DNA of 64,000 bases, from NCBI GenBank assembly GCA_018396675.1, contig JAGTQX010000014.1:1-64000 (forward strand). The letters run 5' to 3'. Shown here one piece after another: positions 7,319 to 17,080 of the stretch. Position numbers and translations under genes: made by a program. How positions within the stretch are numbered: position 1 is the first letter of the stretch; each line of letters opens with the position of its first letter. The notes under the pieces were generated by a model, which saw only the letters and a list, made by a program, of their open reading frames with translations, was not told the origin of the DNA and did no database searches. The DNA is from Candidatus Bathyarchaeota archaeon. GTDB lineage: Archaea > Thermoproteota > Bathyarchaeia > Bathyarchaeales > Bathycorpusculaceae.

Positions 7319-8743
7319 ATGAGCATGACGAAAAGTGAGATTATCCTCTTCAACACTTTGACACGTAGAAAGGAAAAATTTGTCCCGTTAAAGAATGGAG
7401 AAGCCAAAATTTACACTTGCGGTCCAACAGTTTACGATTTCGCCCACATTGGAAACTTTAGAACGTTTGTTTTTCAAGACTTGTTGAGAAGATGGCTTGA
7501 GTATTGCGGTTTTAAGGTAACCCAAGTTATGAATATAACAGATGTTGACGATAAAACGATAATTGGTGCTAGAAAACGGCAGATTTCCCTAAAGGAATAC
7601 ACAGATTATTATTTGAAGGCCTTCTTTGAAGACATTGAAACCCTGAACTTGGAGAAAGCCGAGTTTTATCCCAGAGCTACTGAACATATTCCAGAAATGG
7701 TTTCCCTGGTTAAGCGGCTTATGGAGAAAGGCTACGCTTACCGTGGCGAAGACGGCTCAATCTACTACGACATTTCAAAGTTCAAGAATTACGGCAAACT
7801 CTCAAAACTGAAAATTGAAGAATTAAAGCCAGGCGCGAGGGTGAAAGTTGACGAGTATGGAAAGGAAGAGGCCAGAGACTTTGCCCTTTGGAAGGCTTGG
7901 GATAAGGACGACGGCGAAGTTTTCTGGGACACTGAAATAGGCAAGGGTCGACCTGGCTGGCATATTGAATGCTCCACAATGGCTATGAAATATCTGGGAG
8001 AAACAATAGACATCCACAGCGGAGGCGTTGACCTAATCTTTCCCCATCACGAGAACGAGATTGCACAAAGCGAGGCTGCAACTGGCAAAGAATTTGCACG
8101 CTACTGGCTACATTCGGAACACTTGCTTGTTGAAGGCAAGCGCATGGCTAAACGTTACGGAAACTTTTACACTTTAAGAGACTTAACCGCAAAAGGTTAC
8201 GACCCGAAAGCTATACGCTATTTGCTTCTGTCAACACATTATAGGCAACAGTTAAACTTCACTTTTGAAGGACTTGAAGCGGCGAAAAACGCAGTTGACC
8301 GCCTAAAAACTTTTACACGTAGGCTTTTGGAAACTGACGGCAAAGGCTGCGGAGAAGAAATAAGACGTTTAATGACTGAAGTTCAAAGGCGTTTTGAAGA
8401 GGCTATGAATGATGACCTGAACATAAGCGTAGCCTTAGCTGCACTATTCGACTTCGTCAGGGACGTAAATAGGCTTATGGACGAGAACAGGCTGAGCAAA
8501 CAAGAAGCCGAAATGGTCTACAGTTTGATGATGAAGTTTGATAAAGTGTTAGGCGTAGTAGGCGAGTTTAAGACAGAGGAGAAATTGCCTACGGAGGCTG
8601 CAGAACTTATCAGAAAAAGAGAAGAAGCCAGGAAAGCGAAGGACTGGGTAACCGCCGACAAAATCAGAGCGCAACTTCGAGAAATGGGCGTAATTATCGA
8701 GGACACGCCTCAAGGAGTGAAATGGCGCATCGAAAAGCGATGA
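7319..8743 (+). CDS. cysS: Cysteinyl-tRNA synthetase
   Basis: 474 residues, class Ia. It charges tRNA-Cys. Zinc ligands expected of the family are present: Cys34 in YTCGPTVYD, the Cys in HIECSTMA, and HHENE. The HIGH motif is HIGN (43-46). KMSKS is degenerate, reading RMAKR (~275-279) before YGNFYTLRDL. The anticodon-binding C-terminal domain is present and ends with the family's typical ARKAKDWVTADKIR helix. The start ATG 7319 is followed in frame by another Met at codon 3. It stands alone, with an AT-rich promoter region upstream. Confidence 0.96.
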   Translation: MSMTKSEIILFNTLTRRKEKFVPLKNGEAKIYTCGPTVYDFAHIGNFRTFVFQDLLRRWLEYCGFKVTQVMNITDVDDKTIIGARKRQISLKEYTDYYLKAFFEDIETLNLEKAEFYPRATEHIPEMVSLVKRLMEKGYAYRGEDGSIYYDISKFKNYGKLSKLKIEELKPGARVKVDEYGKEEARDFALWKAWDKDDGEVFWDTEIGKGRPGWHIECSTMAMKYLGETIDIHSGGVDLIFPHHENEIAQSEAATGKEFARYWLHSEHLLVEGKRMAKRYGNFYTLRDLTAKGYDPKAIRYLLLSTHYRQQLNFTFEGLEAAKNAVDRLKTFTRRLLETDGKGCGEEIRRLMTEVQRRFEEAMNDDLNISVALAALFDFVRDVNRLMDENRLSKQEAEMVYSLMMKFDKVLGVVGEFKTEEKLPTEAAELIRKREEARKAKDWVTADKIRAQLREMGVIIEDTPQGVKWRIEKR

Positions 8744-8848
8744 AAAACAACTCTGTCTTATCGAAACGATTATAAGAGTTATCAACTGCTTGTGCATTTT
8801 GTCCACGCGAGGCTCGAGCTCAAAGAGGTGGCTACGGAGTAATGGGTA

Positions 8849-11848
8849 ATGAAGAACGTGAAGAATCAAAGCATGGAAAGTTCAAGAGTTGGCGAAGATT
8901 CGAGCCGAACAATCCCGACCGTCGAAGAATCCTTAATTTTGCCCATTGACGAGCTTCTTTCCCGTTTAGGCACTTCTCTGTCTGGGCTTTCTTCTGAGGA
9001 AGCAGAAAAGCGTTTAGCGATTTATGGTTATAACGAGTTAGCGAAAAGGAAGAAGAGAGTCGCCGTCGTTGAGTTTCTTCTGCATTTTCGAAGCCCTCTA
9101 GTGATTATCCTCTTGATTGCCGGTTTGATTTCCGGTTTTCTTGGAGAAATAGCAAACGTCGCCATAATTTTTTCTATAGTTTTCCTAAGCGTTATCTTGG
9201 ATTTCTATCAAGAATCCAAAGCTGAAAAAGCCGCGGAAATGCTAAGAGAAAGAGTAACAACAACGGCGACAGTGCTTAGAGACGGCGCCAAACGTGAAGT
9301 GAAGCTTTCAGAGATAGTTCCAGGTGACATAATATACTTGTCAGCAGGAGACATTGTCCCTGCAGACGCTAGAGTAATAAATGCAAAAGATTTGTTCATT
9401 AATCAGTCGGCACTTACAGGCGAATCTTTCCCTGTTGAGAAAACGTCGATACCTCCGAAATCTGGCGAGGCTTCTATAACTGAATGGAAAAATTACCTTT
9501 TCATGGGCACATCTGTTGTCAGCGGAACTGCAACAGCCGTGGTTGTAAGGACTGGAAGTCTCACCGAGTATGGTAAAATTGCGAAAAAGCTTGTTGTTAG
9601 AGAGCCTGAAACCGAGTTTGAAAGGGGAATTAGAAGCTTTGGCTTCATGATTATGGAGATAACTTTTCTACTCGTCATGTTTGTGTTCTCAATTAACGCA
9701 CTCTACAAGCGCGATGTGCTTGGGTCTCTTCTTTTCGTTGTGGCTTTAGCTGTCGGTTTAACGCCGGAACTTTTACCCATGATAATCTCGGTTAACCTTT
9801 CGAAAGGTGCACTTGCAATGTCAAAGAAGGGCGTGATTGTTAAGCGTTTGGCTTCGATACAGAATTTCGGCAGCATGGATGTCTTATGCACCGACAAGAC
9901 TGGAACGCTTACGGAGAACCGTATAAAACTCGTGCTACATGTTGATATTAATGGGGAAGATTCTGAAAAAGTACTCTTATACTCATATCTGAATAGTTAC
10001 TGTCAAACTGGGTTAAAAAGCCCACTTGACGAGGCGATATTGAAGTACAAGAATGTTGACGTGAAAGAGTATCAAAAAATAGACGAGATTCCATTCGACT
10101 TTTTGCGGAAACGCCTTTCCATAGTTGTCGAACACCAGAATCAAAGGTTTATGATCACCAAGGGCGCGCCAGAAGAAATAGCCAAAGTCTGCGCCTACTA
10201 CGAGGTGGGAGACATAATAGCCGACATAACCGATGAAGTACGCAGAAAAATTGAACAAAAATATCTTGAACTTAGCGCTGAAGGCTTCAGAGTTTTAGGC
10301 GTAGCCTACAAACGGTTAAGAGAGGACAAGCCCATCTACACGGTTAACGACGAAAACGAGATGGTTTACCTTGGTTTCATAGCTTTCCTAGACCCGCCCA
10401 AAGAAACAGCACGGGAATCGCTTCAACTTCTAAGCAAGGCCGGCGTTGAAGTTAAAATCTTAACAGGCGACAACGAACTTGTCACAAGAAAGGTCTGTGA
10501 ACACTTGGGCTTCGAAATCAAGGGCATCGTTTTAGGAAGCGAGATCGCACAGGTGCATGATGACGCTCTCGCAAGGGTTGTTGAGGAAGCAAACGTTTTC
10601 TGCAGAGTGACACCAGCCCAAAAAGATAGAATAATTAACGCCTTGAGGAACAACGGTCACGTTGTAGGTTTTCTCGGGGACGGCATAAACGATGCGCCTT
10701 CGTTGAAAAGTTCTGATGTGGGCATATCCGTGAATAACGCCGTTGACGTGGCAAAAGAATCCGCAGACATAATACTTTTACAGAACGATTTGACGGTGCT
10801 CCACGACGGAGTTTTGGAAGGTAGAAAAACTTTCGGCAACACCATGAAATACATCATGATGGGGACAAGCTCGAATTTCGGAAACATGTTCAGCGTAGCT
10901 GGCGCGTCACTGTTTCTAGATTTCTTGCCAATGCTTCCAACACAAATACTTCTAAACAACCTTCTGTACGATTTATCTCAATCTACGGTTCCGACGGACG
11001 ATGTTGACCAAGAATACATTGAAAAGCCAAAACGATGGGACATCTCCTTCATAAGGCGGTTCATGATATTCCTAGGTCCAATAAGTTCAATCTTTGACTT
11101 CTTGACATTCTTCATAATGCTCTTCGTGTTTAACGCTACTGAACCACTGTTTCAGACAGCATGGTTCCTTGAATCTCTTTCAACGCAAACATTTGTTATT
11201 TTTGTCATCAGAACCAAGCGTTCGCCGTTCTACAAGAGCAAGCCAAGCAAGCTTCTGCTCTTAAGTAGCGTAGCCATAGTGACGTTTGCGTCGATTCTGC
11301 CGTTCACGCCACTAGGAGAACTTTTCCAGTTTGTTGCGCCGCCATTCACATTTTACCTCGTGCTCGTTGGGCTTGTCGGCACTTATTTGACACTTGTTGA
11401 AGTTGTCAAGAGATGGTTCTTTAAAAGATATGGCTATCGTTTAGAGCAGATTTTGATACCGCCGAGAAAAATTGGGCTGTACATTGGCAAGACTGCGAGA
11501 CTCGTGCAAAACATGGTTGCCGTTATATGTCTACGTTTTGAAAACGAAATTTCCATAGACTCGCTTGTCGAAGATTTAAAGAATAGTTTAGATTATCCAT
11601 TCGATGCGGAACAAGTTTTCCACAACTTGAACCACTTGCGCCGTGCTGGACTAGTAAGTGTAAACTGGCATGAAAAAACTGTCAAACGTGAGAAAGCGAT
11701 TAAAGAATACGTTATGAAGCATGTGAGTGGCGATTCTTGGCCGAAAGTATCAAGTGATTGGCAAAAAGTAAGCGAGGTTCTCCGCGCCAAATATGGAAAA
11801 ATAAACGAGGAATATTCAAATATTCTTAATCGTCAACTTTACACTTAA
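8849..11848 (+). CDS. mgtA: Mg2+-type (MgtA-like) P-type ATPase with C-terminal extension
   Basis: 999 residues. An N-terminal cation-ATPase domain (~35-100) leads into the transmembrane core. The actuator loop has TGES (~190-193), the phosphorylation loop has DKTGTLTE (~349) and the hinge has GDGINDAP (~610). The C-terminal membrane region includes LPTQILLNNLLYDLSQ, typical of P3B magnesium importers. It should bring Mg2+ (or Ni2+/Co2+) across the cytoplasmic membrane using ATP. The usual family end is near FFKRYGYRLEQ (~866). Here ~130 further residues follow, containing a winged-helix-like segment (see findings). The start ATG 8849 could instead be Met9. It is flanked by cysS and lplA and appears monocistronic. 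Confidence 0.92.
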   Translation: MKNVKNQSMESSRVGEDSSRTIPTVEESLILPIDELLSRLGTSLSGLSSEEAEKRLAIYGYNELAKRKKRVAVVEFLLHFRSPLVIILLIAGLISGFLGEIANVAIIFSIVFLSVILDFYQESKAEKAAEMLRERVTTTATVLRDGAKREVKLSEIVPGDIIYLSAGDIVPADARVINAKDLFINQSALTGESFPVEKTSIPPKSGEASITEWKNYLFMGTSVVSGTATAVVVRTGSLTEYGKIAKKLVVREPETEFERGIRSFGFMIMEITFLLVMFVFSINALYKRDVLGSLLFVVALAVGLTPELLPMIISVNLSKGALAMSKKGVIVKRLASIQNFGSMDVLCTDKTGTLTENRIKLVLHVDINGEDSEKVLLYSYLNSYCQTGLKSPLDEAILKYKNVDVKEYQKIDEIPFDFLRKRLSIVVEHQNQRFMITKGAPEEIAKVCAYYEVGDIIADITDEVRRKIEQKYLELSAEGFRVLGVAYKRLREDKPIYTVNDENEMVYLGFIAFLDPPKETARESLQLLSKAGVEVKILTGDNELVTRKVCEHLGFEIKGIVLGSEIAQVHDDALARVVEEANVFCRVTPAQKDRIINALRNNGHVVGFLGDGINDAPSLKSSDVGISVNNAVDVAKESADIILLQNDLTVLHDGVLEGRKTFGNTMKYIMMGTSSNFGNMFSVAGASLFLDFLPMLPTQILLNNLLYDLSQSTVPTDDVDQEYIEKPKRWDISFIRRFMIFLGPISSIFDFLTFFIMLFVFNATEPLFQTAWFLESLSTQTFVIFVIRTKRSPFYKSKPSKLLLLSSVAIVTFASILPFTPLGELFQFVAPPFTFYLVLVGLVGTYLTLVEVVKRWFFKRYGYRLEQILIPPRKIGLYIGKTARLVQNMVAVICLRFENEISIDSLVEDLKNSLDYPFDAEQVFHNLNHLRRAGLVSVNWHEKTVKREKAIKEYVMKHVSGDSWPKVSSDWQKVSEVLRAKYGKINEEYSNILNRQLYT

Positions 11849-11864
11849 TCTTGGCGCGTTGGTT

Positions 11865-12650
11865 TTAGGTTTTTCCACGCATGTTCCAATTTTCTGTAGC
11901 GTATTTTTCTCTGCTAAGCTTTTCTGCAAGCGCTTTCTCGTAAGATGTTAACTCTCCATTCTCGAATTGCGTGTTTAAGGCTTTCTGGAAACCTTCAATT
12001 AAAACATTGTAAACGGTTTCAGGCGAGATTTCTTTTTCAAGCTCCGCGTTTATCGATGTTATCTTGTTTTTCGCTATATCTACGATTTCAATGCATGTTT
12101 TAGCCCATGGAACTTTTAGGAAACTGAACATTTTCTCAAGATTAACGTCTAAAAGAACTGTGCCATGCTGTAAGACCACGCCGGCCTTGTGGCATTGGGC
12201 ACTTCCCGAGATTTTTCTTCCGTTCACTGTTAGGTTTGGGCACGCTCTTGTGTCGCCTTCGTTAAAGTCTGCTTTTAAGCCTAGAATTTTTAAGGCTTCA
12301 ACTATTCCAGCGTAAATTTTCGCGTAAACTTCAGTTATGTCTTTGGCTTGCAAGTCTTCTCTGCTTGCGATTATGCTGTAGGTTATTTCGCCTTCAGCAT
12401 CGTGATAAACGGTGCCTCCGCCAGTTATCCGCCTAACCACGTCAACGCCGTATTTGTTGCAGTTTTCCAGGTTAACTTCGTTTTCTATTTTTTGAAATTT
12501 TCCTATTGACACTGCTGACGGATTCCAGCAATAAAACCTCACTGTATTTGGCGCCAAACCTCTTATTCTGGCGTCAAGTATAGCCTCGTCCATTGCCATG
12601 TTCATATAGGCGTTATGTGTTTCAAGTTTCAACAATCTCCAGCGAATCAT
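11865..12650 (-). CDS. lplA: Lipoate-protein ligase A, catalytic domain
   Basis: About 261 residues from the ATG whose first codon is at 12650, which has a GGTGACG ribosome-binding site. The frame stays open to a TTG at 12725, but that extension is Lys-rich and unlike the family. Family motifs are RRITGGGTVYHD (lipoate pocket) and NGRKISGSAQ, whose Lys contacts the lipoyl-AMP carboxylate, then HGTVLLDV. The C-terminal accessory domain of bacterial LplA is absent, as in archaeal enzymes that work with a separate LplB. No lplB lies nearby. It attaches lipoate or octanoate to carrier proteins such as GcvH. It faces away from rps12 and converges with the ATPase gene. Confidence 0.88.
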   Translation of the reverse strand: MIRWRLLKLETHNAYMNMAMDEAILDARIRGLAPNTVRFYCWNPSAVSIGKFQKIENEVNLENCNKYGVDVVRRITGGGTVYHDAEGEITYSIIASREDLQAKDITEVYAKIYAGIVEALKILGLKADFNEGDTRACPNLTVNGRKISGSAQCHKAGVVLQHGTVLLDVNLEKMFSFLKVPWAKTCIEIVDIAKNKITSINAELEKEISPETVYNVLIEGFQKALNTQFENGELTSYEKALAEKLSREKYATENWNMRGKT

Positions 12651-12815
12651 TATGGAAACGTCACCGTTAACCTTAAGCTTACCCTTTTTGGATTTTTGTG
12701 TTTCGCCCTTTAAAATGCCGCTCAAAGCCTTATTTTCTAATTTTCTTTGGTTTTTGCTTCGTTCAGTTTAAATATTAGAGTTGTGAATAGACGTAGCGAG
12801 AGGAAAACATAACCT

Positions 12816-13256
12816 ATGGGTTCAAAGTCTCCGAGAGGCGAATTCGCCGCTAGAAAACTCGCGGAAAAAAGGCAACGGTTCCGATGGAGTAGCATGTACT
12901 ATAAACGGCGAATGCTTGGATTAGACGTCAAAGCAGACCCGCTTGAAGGTGCGCCGATGGCGAGAGGCATAGTGCTTGAAAAAGTCGGCGTGGAAAGCAA
13001 ACAACCCAACAGCGCCATAAGAAAATGTGTCAGAACACAACTAATCAAGAACGGAAGAGTCATAACGGCTTTTCTCCCAGGAGACGGCGCCCTAAACGTT
13101 GTCGACGAACACGATGAGGTAGTAGTAGAGGGAATAGGCGGCTCCCGTGGAAGAAGCATGGGCGACATTCCGGGCGTACGTTGGAAAGTCATAATGGTTA
13201 ACGGCGTTTCACTCAAGGAACTCATACTTGGAAGAAAACAGAAACCGATGCGGTGA
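12816..13256 (+). CDS. rps12: 30S ribosomal protein S12
   Basis: 146 residues, archaeal/eukaryotic S23/uS12 type. It sits at the decoding centre. The conserved [12 protein letters not shown] loop and [10 protein letters not shown] region are both present, and the C-terminus is basic. The ATG at 12816 follows an AACCT context without a strong ribosome-binding site, and the promoter lies in the 90-base gap to lplA. The stop codon overlaps the GTG start of rps7 (GTGA), so the two are translationally coupled, as in the usual archaeal str operon. Confidence 0.98.
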   Translation: MGSKSPRGEFAARKLAEKRQRFRWSSMYYKRRMLGLDVKADPLEGAPMARGIVLEKVGVESKQPNSAIRKCVRTQLIKNGRVITAFLPGDGALNVVDEHDEVVVEGIGGSRGRSMGDIPGVRWKVIMVNGVSLKELILGRKQKPMR

Positions 13257-13894
13257 GAAAAGTGAGTAAAGAACCGAAAGAAGCCGAGCAGAAAGAGCAA
13301 AAAGAGCAGCATAAAAAAGCAAAAGAAGAAAAAGACGTGAAGCTATTCGGCAAATGGAGCTTCAAAGACATTGAAGTCAAAGACCTAGGTTTGCAAAGAT
13401 ACATTTGTCTTAAACCCGTTACGGTTCCACACACCATGGGGCGACATGAACACAAACGTTTCGGCAAATCAAACGTGAATATTGTTGAAAGACTTGTGAA
13501 TAACCTCATGCGTCCAGGAAAAAACGCTGGAAAAAAGGCTAAAGCAATAAACATGGTTAAGCACGCTTTTGAAATTATTCACCTGCGCACTGGCAAAAAC
13601 CCTATAGAAGTGCTTGTCCGAGCGGTTGAAAATTCTGCGCCGTGTGAAGACACCACGAGAATAGCTTACGGTGGAGTCGTGTACCATTTGTCGGTTGACG
13701 TTGCGCCGCAAAGACGCGTCGACTTGGCTTTGAGGCACATATGCGAAGGTGCAAGACAAGCGGCAATTAATAATCCACGTTCAATTGAGGAATGCCTAGC
13801 AGAAGAGCTTATTTTAGCTGCAAACCATGATATGAAAAGCCACGCAGTAGCAAAACGTCACGAAATAGAAAGAGTTGCTCAAGCTTCAAGATAG
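13253..13894 (+). CDS. rps7: 30S ribosomal protein S7
   Basis: 213 residues, uS7 family; it nucleates assembly of the small-subunit head. The N-terminal ~35 residues are a highly charged Lys/Glu tail, followed by the conserved core ([47 protein letters not shown]). The GTG at 13253 overlaps the stop of rps12 by four bases; a second GTG four codons on (13262) is also possible. EF-1A, often next in this operon, is present about 1.8 kb downstream, separated by a GTPase gene on the other strand and a small peptidase-like gene. Confidence 0.97.
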   Translation: MRKVSKEPKEAEQKEQKEQHKKAKEEKDVKLFGKWSFKDIEVKDLGLQRYICLKPVTVPHTMGRHEHKRFGKSNVNIVERLVNNLMRPGKNAGKKAKAINMVKHAFEIIHLRTGKNPIEVLVRAVENSAPCEDTTRIAYGGVVYHLSVDVAPQRRVDLALRHICEGARQAAINNPRSIEECLAEELILAANHDMKSHAVAKRHEIERVAQASR

Positions 13895-13904
13895 CCTTAC
13901 TTTC

Positions 13905-15080
13905 CTATTTTGTGTGTATTTCGACAATATCGCCGTCTTCCAACTGGAAGGTTGCGCCCACTTTTTGGGGACTGAAAACGAGGCGTTTAGCCCAAACCTT
14001 CGCATAATAAAATCTTTCACCGAAGTCGCTGTGAATGCTTCTAGCCAAATCGTAGACCGTTGCCCCTTTTTTCAAGAGGAATGGCTTTGTTGAAAAACTT
14101 TTTTCACTCGGCTCTTTGGTGTAAACTCGGATTAAGTCCAAAGTTTTGAATAGGTTTTCTCCAATTTTCTCTAAGCCTTTTCCGGTCTTGCAGGAAACTG
14201 CAATTATTGGTAGTTGTCCGCCAACATAAGTTTCCAAAAATTTTAGGTTCGCCTCTGCACCGTTCACGTCAATTTTGTTTGCGACGATTATGGTTGGCTT
14301 GTAGATTGTACTTTCAAAAACTGCATCCTCAACTTCGTCTAAAGTGGCTTCGCCGTAAATTTTGACAACTGCATCCGTAACCCTATAACTTTTGAGAAGT
14401 TCCTCCAAATCTTTGAAACTGCAGTCTAAAAGTTTTCCAAAAACAATTATGCGTAAGCCAGCACCCATAAACTTTCGTTCAATCTCCACACGCGCCTTTG
14501 GCTTGCTGACAAGCACCCGTGTCTTTTCCAGTTCTCCAAGAATTAACGACAGTTGCTCAACTGGATTATTTGCCAAGTCCACCATTAAAATTAAGCCGTC
14601 AGCGTTTCTAGCTAAAGCCAAGGTTTGAAGTCCCCACCCTCTCCCGTCTGCGGCACCCTCCATTAAAGCAGGAGCCTCAACTACTTGGAACTGGATGTCC
14701 TCGTAAGAAAGCATGCCCGGAACCGGTTCTCTGGTCGTGTAAGGTGCTGGCGAAACTTCAACTTTTGCGTTTGTTGCAATTGCAAGAAGGCTGCTTTTAC
14801 CCACATTCGTCAATCCCAAAATGACAATTTGCGCCGCGCCTTCTTTTTCTATGAAAATTTTCGGTCCGCTTTGGCCAGCCTTTCTGCGTTTCCCCTCAGC
14901 TATTTCCTTTCGCAGAGCAGCCATCTGTTTCTTAACTTGGGCACATAGCTTTGCTGTTCCTTTATGTTTTGGGACAAGACCTAAAAATTCTTGCATAAGC
15001 TGAAGCTTTTGTCTAGGGTTTCTTGCAGCTGAAACTTCCGCCCATTTACGTTTGGCTTCAGCGGGCAAATTTGTGGGCAT
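13905..15080 (-). CDS. DRG/Obg-family GTPase with TGS domain
   Basis: 391 residues from ATG 15080 (an in-frame TTG at 15098 is possible, but the family begins MPTNLPAEA). A helical N-terminal region precedes the G domain: G1 GLTNVGKSS (~89-97), a G3 region reading VEAPAL in place of the usual DTPG-like motif, and G4 ANKID (~280s). The C-terminal TGS domain (~320-391) ends DGDIVEIHTK. DRG proteins are translation-associated GTPases that bind ribosomes or RNA. The position beside rps7 and EF-1A fits a translation role. It converges on rps7 with a 10-base gap. Confidence 0.93.
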   Translation of the reverse strand: MPTNLPAEAKRKWAEVSAARNPRQKLQLMQEFLGLVPKHKGTAKLCAQVKKQMAALRKEIAEGKRRKAGQSGPKIFIEKEGAAQIVILGLTNVGKSSLLAIATNAKVEVSPAPYTTREPVPGMLSYEDIQFQVVEAPALMEGAADGRGWGLQTLALARNADGLILMVDLANNPVEQLSLILGELEKTRVLVSKPKARVEIERKFMGAGLRIIVFGKLLDCSFKDLEELLKSYRVTDAVVKIYGEATLDEVEDAVFESTIYKPTIIVANKIDVNGAEANLKFLETYVGGQLPIIAVSCKTGKGLEKIGENLFKTLDLIRVYTKEPSEKSFSTKPFLLKKGATVYDLARSIHSDFGERFYYAKVWAKRLVFSPQKVGATFQLEDGDIVEIHTK

Positions 15081-15176
15081 AAGCCGTACGCGTCCCAAAA
15101 CCTATTTCAAAAGATAACACTAATATTCATTTCGAAAGATAAGCAAAAAGAGCCGCAAGAATAGAGAAGAACCATC

Positions 15177-15539
15177 ATGTTTGAAAGCGAACTTTTATTT
15201 AAGGCTAGAATTGTGCAGCTTATCCTTCTTAAACAAGTTGATGAAGCCTTGAAATTGCTCAGCAGAAACTACGGTGTTGATACTCCAAAATTAAAGGTTG
15301 GGATGCCAAAGAGACATCACGGAAAAGTTGGATGTTATGTTCAAAAAACCAGAACAATACACGTTGTTGATGGAGAGAAACTTGGAGACCCGTTTGTTAT
15401 TCTCCATGAATTTTATCATCATCTTCGAAACATCGGTGGAAAACATAAAGGCACAGAGAAAAACGCAAATAGATTTGCAAAGGAATTTCTTGAAGCGTTT
15501 ATAACTTTAAAAGAAGCAACGAAAGCGGCAGATGTTTAG
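15177..15539 (+). CDS. Small HExxH metallopeptidase-like protein
   Basis: 120 residues. The motif HEFYHHL (~79-85) matches the HExxH zinc-binding signature, and a later Glu in KEFLEAF could be the third ligand. The N-terminal part is helical, followed by a beta segment (KTRTIHVVDGEKL) just before the active-site helix, as in minimal zincin folds. There is no signal peptide, so it is cytoplasmic. It lies alone between the DRG GTPase (divergent) and EF-1A. The substrate is unknown; it could be a structural zinc protein rather than a protease. Confidence 0.72.
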   Translation: MFESELLFKARIVQLILLKQVDEALKLLSRNYGVDTPKLKVGMPKRHHGKVGCYVQKTRTIHVVDGEKLGDPFVILHEFYHHLRNIGGKHKGTEKNANRFAKEFLEAFITLKEATKAADV

Positions 15540-15694
15540 CTTATCTACCGTCAAACATGAGCTGTAAAAAAATTTGGCATTTTATCAACGGTTAGAAACA
15601 TGATAAACTTAAAATAATTGATTTAACAGTTGTGTAAACGAATCCACTAAAAAATAGGGAAACCAAAATTTAGGAGAAATATGGAGGAGAAGAA

Positions 15695-17002
15695 ATGAGC
15701 AGGCCGGAAAAACCACACTTGAACCTAGTGATTATGGGACACGTTGACCATGGAAAATCAACAACAACTGGACACATGCTTTACTTAGCTGGAGTCGTCG
15801 ACGAAAGAACAATAAAACAATTTGAAGAAGAAGCCAAGAAAATGGGCAAGGAGACTTTCAAGTTCGCGTGGGTCCTCGACAACCTCAAAGAAGAACGGGA
15901 AAGAGGTGTAACAATAGACCTTCGATTCCTAAAATTTGAAACCAAAAAATACTATTTCACAATTATTGACGCGCCTGGACACAGAGACTTCGTAAAGAAC
16001 ATGATTACCGGCGCAAGCCAAGCCGACGGCGCCATACTATTCGTATCAGCCAAAAGAGGAGAATTCGAGGCAGGCATCGGTCCAGGAGGACAAACACGTG
16101 AGCACGCTTTCTTGGCTTTCACTTTAGGCGTTAACCAACTTGTCGTCGCCGTTAACAAAATGGACGACGCTTCAGTTAACTGGAGCCAGGAACGTTACAA
16201 CGAAGTTAAGAACGAAGTCAGCCGAATGCTTAGAATGGTAGGCTACAAGGTTGACAAAATCCCCTTCGTACCCACTTCAGGTTGGACAGGTGACAACCTT
16301 GTTAAGCCAAGCGACAAAATGCCATGGTACAAGGGTCCAACGTTGCTTGAAGCATTAGACGTTTTCGAAGTGCCTCCGAAACCATTAGATAAACCTTTGC
16401 GCATTCCAATTCAAGACGTTTACAGTATAACAGGTGTTGGCACAGTTCCAGTTGGCCGAGTTGAAACAGGAGTGCTAAAAGAAGGCGATAACGTCATATT
16501 TATGCCATCAAACAAGCAGGGCGAAGTCAAGTCACTGGAAATGCACCACACGCGAATTCCAAGGGCTGAACCAGGCGACAACATCGGTTTCAACGTTAGA
16601 GGTATAGCGAAAACGGATATACGCCGTGGAGACGTCTGCGGTCACGTAACCAACCCGCCGACGGTCGCAAGAGAATTCATCGGCCAAATAATCGTCATAT
16701 ACCACCCAACAGCGTTGGCAGCAGGCTATACACCAGTTCTACACTACCACACTGGACAAATCGCGTGCAGATTTACAGAACTCATAAAGAAAATTGATCC
16801 ACGTTCAGGAAATGTTGTCGAGGAAAAACCGTCGTTCCTGAAGACTGGAGACGCTGCACTTGTTAGAATGGAGCCACTTCGTCCAATAGCACTTGAAACC
16901 TATTCTGACTTTCCAGAGCTTGGAAGATTCGCTGTTAGAGACATGGGCACAACCATTGCCGCGGGCATAGTGAAAGAGATAACTAAAAAAGGACTACAGT
17001 AG
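15695..17002 (+). CDS. tuf: Translation elongation factor 1-alpha
   Basis: 435 residues. It is the GTPase that delivers aminoacyl-tRNA to the ribosome. G1 GHVDHGKST (~15-23), G3 DAPGHRDF and G4 NKMDD are intact. Domain II follows ([19 protein letters not shown]), then domain III, ending [12 protein letters not shown]. The ATG at 15695 is preceded by GGAGGAG (15683-15689), one of the strongest ribosome-binding sites in the window, consistent with very high expression. A TATA-like CTTAAAATAATT lies near 15608-15619. Confidence 0.98.
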   Translation: MSRPEKPHLNLVIMGHVDHGKSTTTGHMLYLAGVVDERTIKQFEEEAKKMGKETFKFAWVLDNLKEERERGVTIDLRFLKFETKKYYFTIIDAPGHRDFVKNMITGASQADGAILFVSAKRGEFEAGIGPGGQTREHAFLAFTLGVNQLVVAVNKMDDASVNWSQERYNEVKNEVSRMLRMVGYKVDKIPFVPTSGWTGDNLVKPSDKMPWYKGPTLLEALDVFEVPPKPLDKPLRIPIQDVYSITGVGTVPVGRVETGVLKEGDNVIFMPSNKQGEVKSLEMHHTRIPRAEPGDNIGFNVRGIAKTDIRRGDVCGHVTNPPTVAREFIGQIIVIYHPTALAAGYTPVLHYHTGQIACRFTELIKKIDPRSGNVVEEKPSFLKTGDAALVRMEPLRPIALETYSDFPELGRFAVRDMGTTIAAGIVKEITKKGLQ

Positions 17003-17080
17003 CCTCCATTCCCACCTTTTTATCTTTTAACTGATTGTAATTTTAAAGTGCACAAAATTAATATGCAACCATTAATGCCT

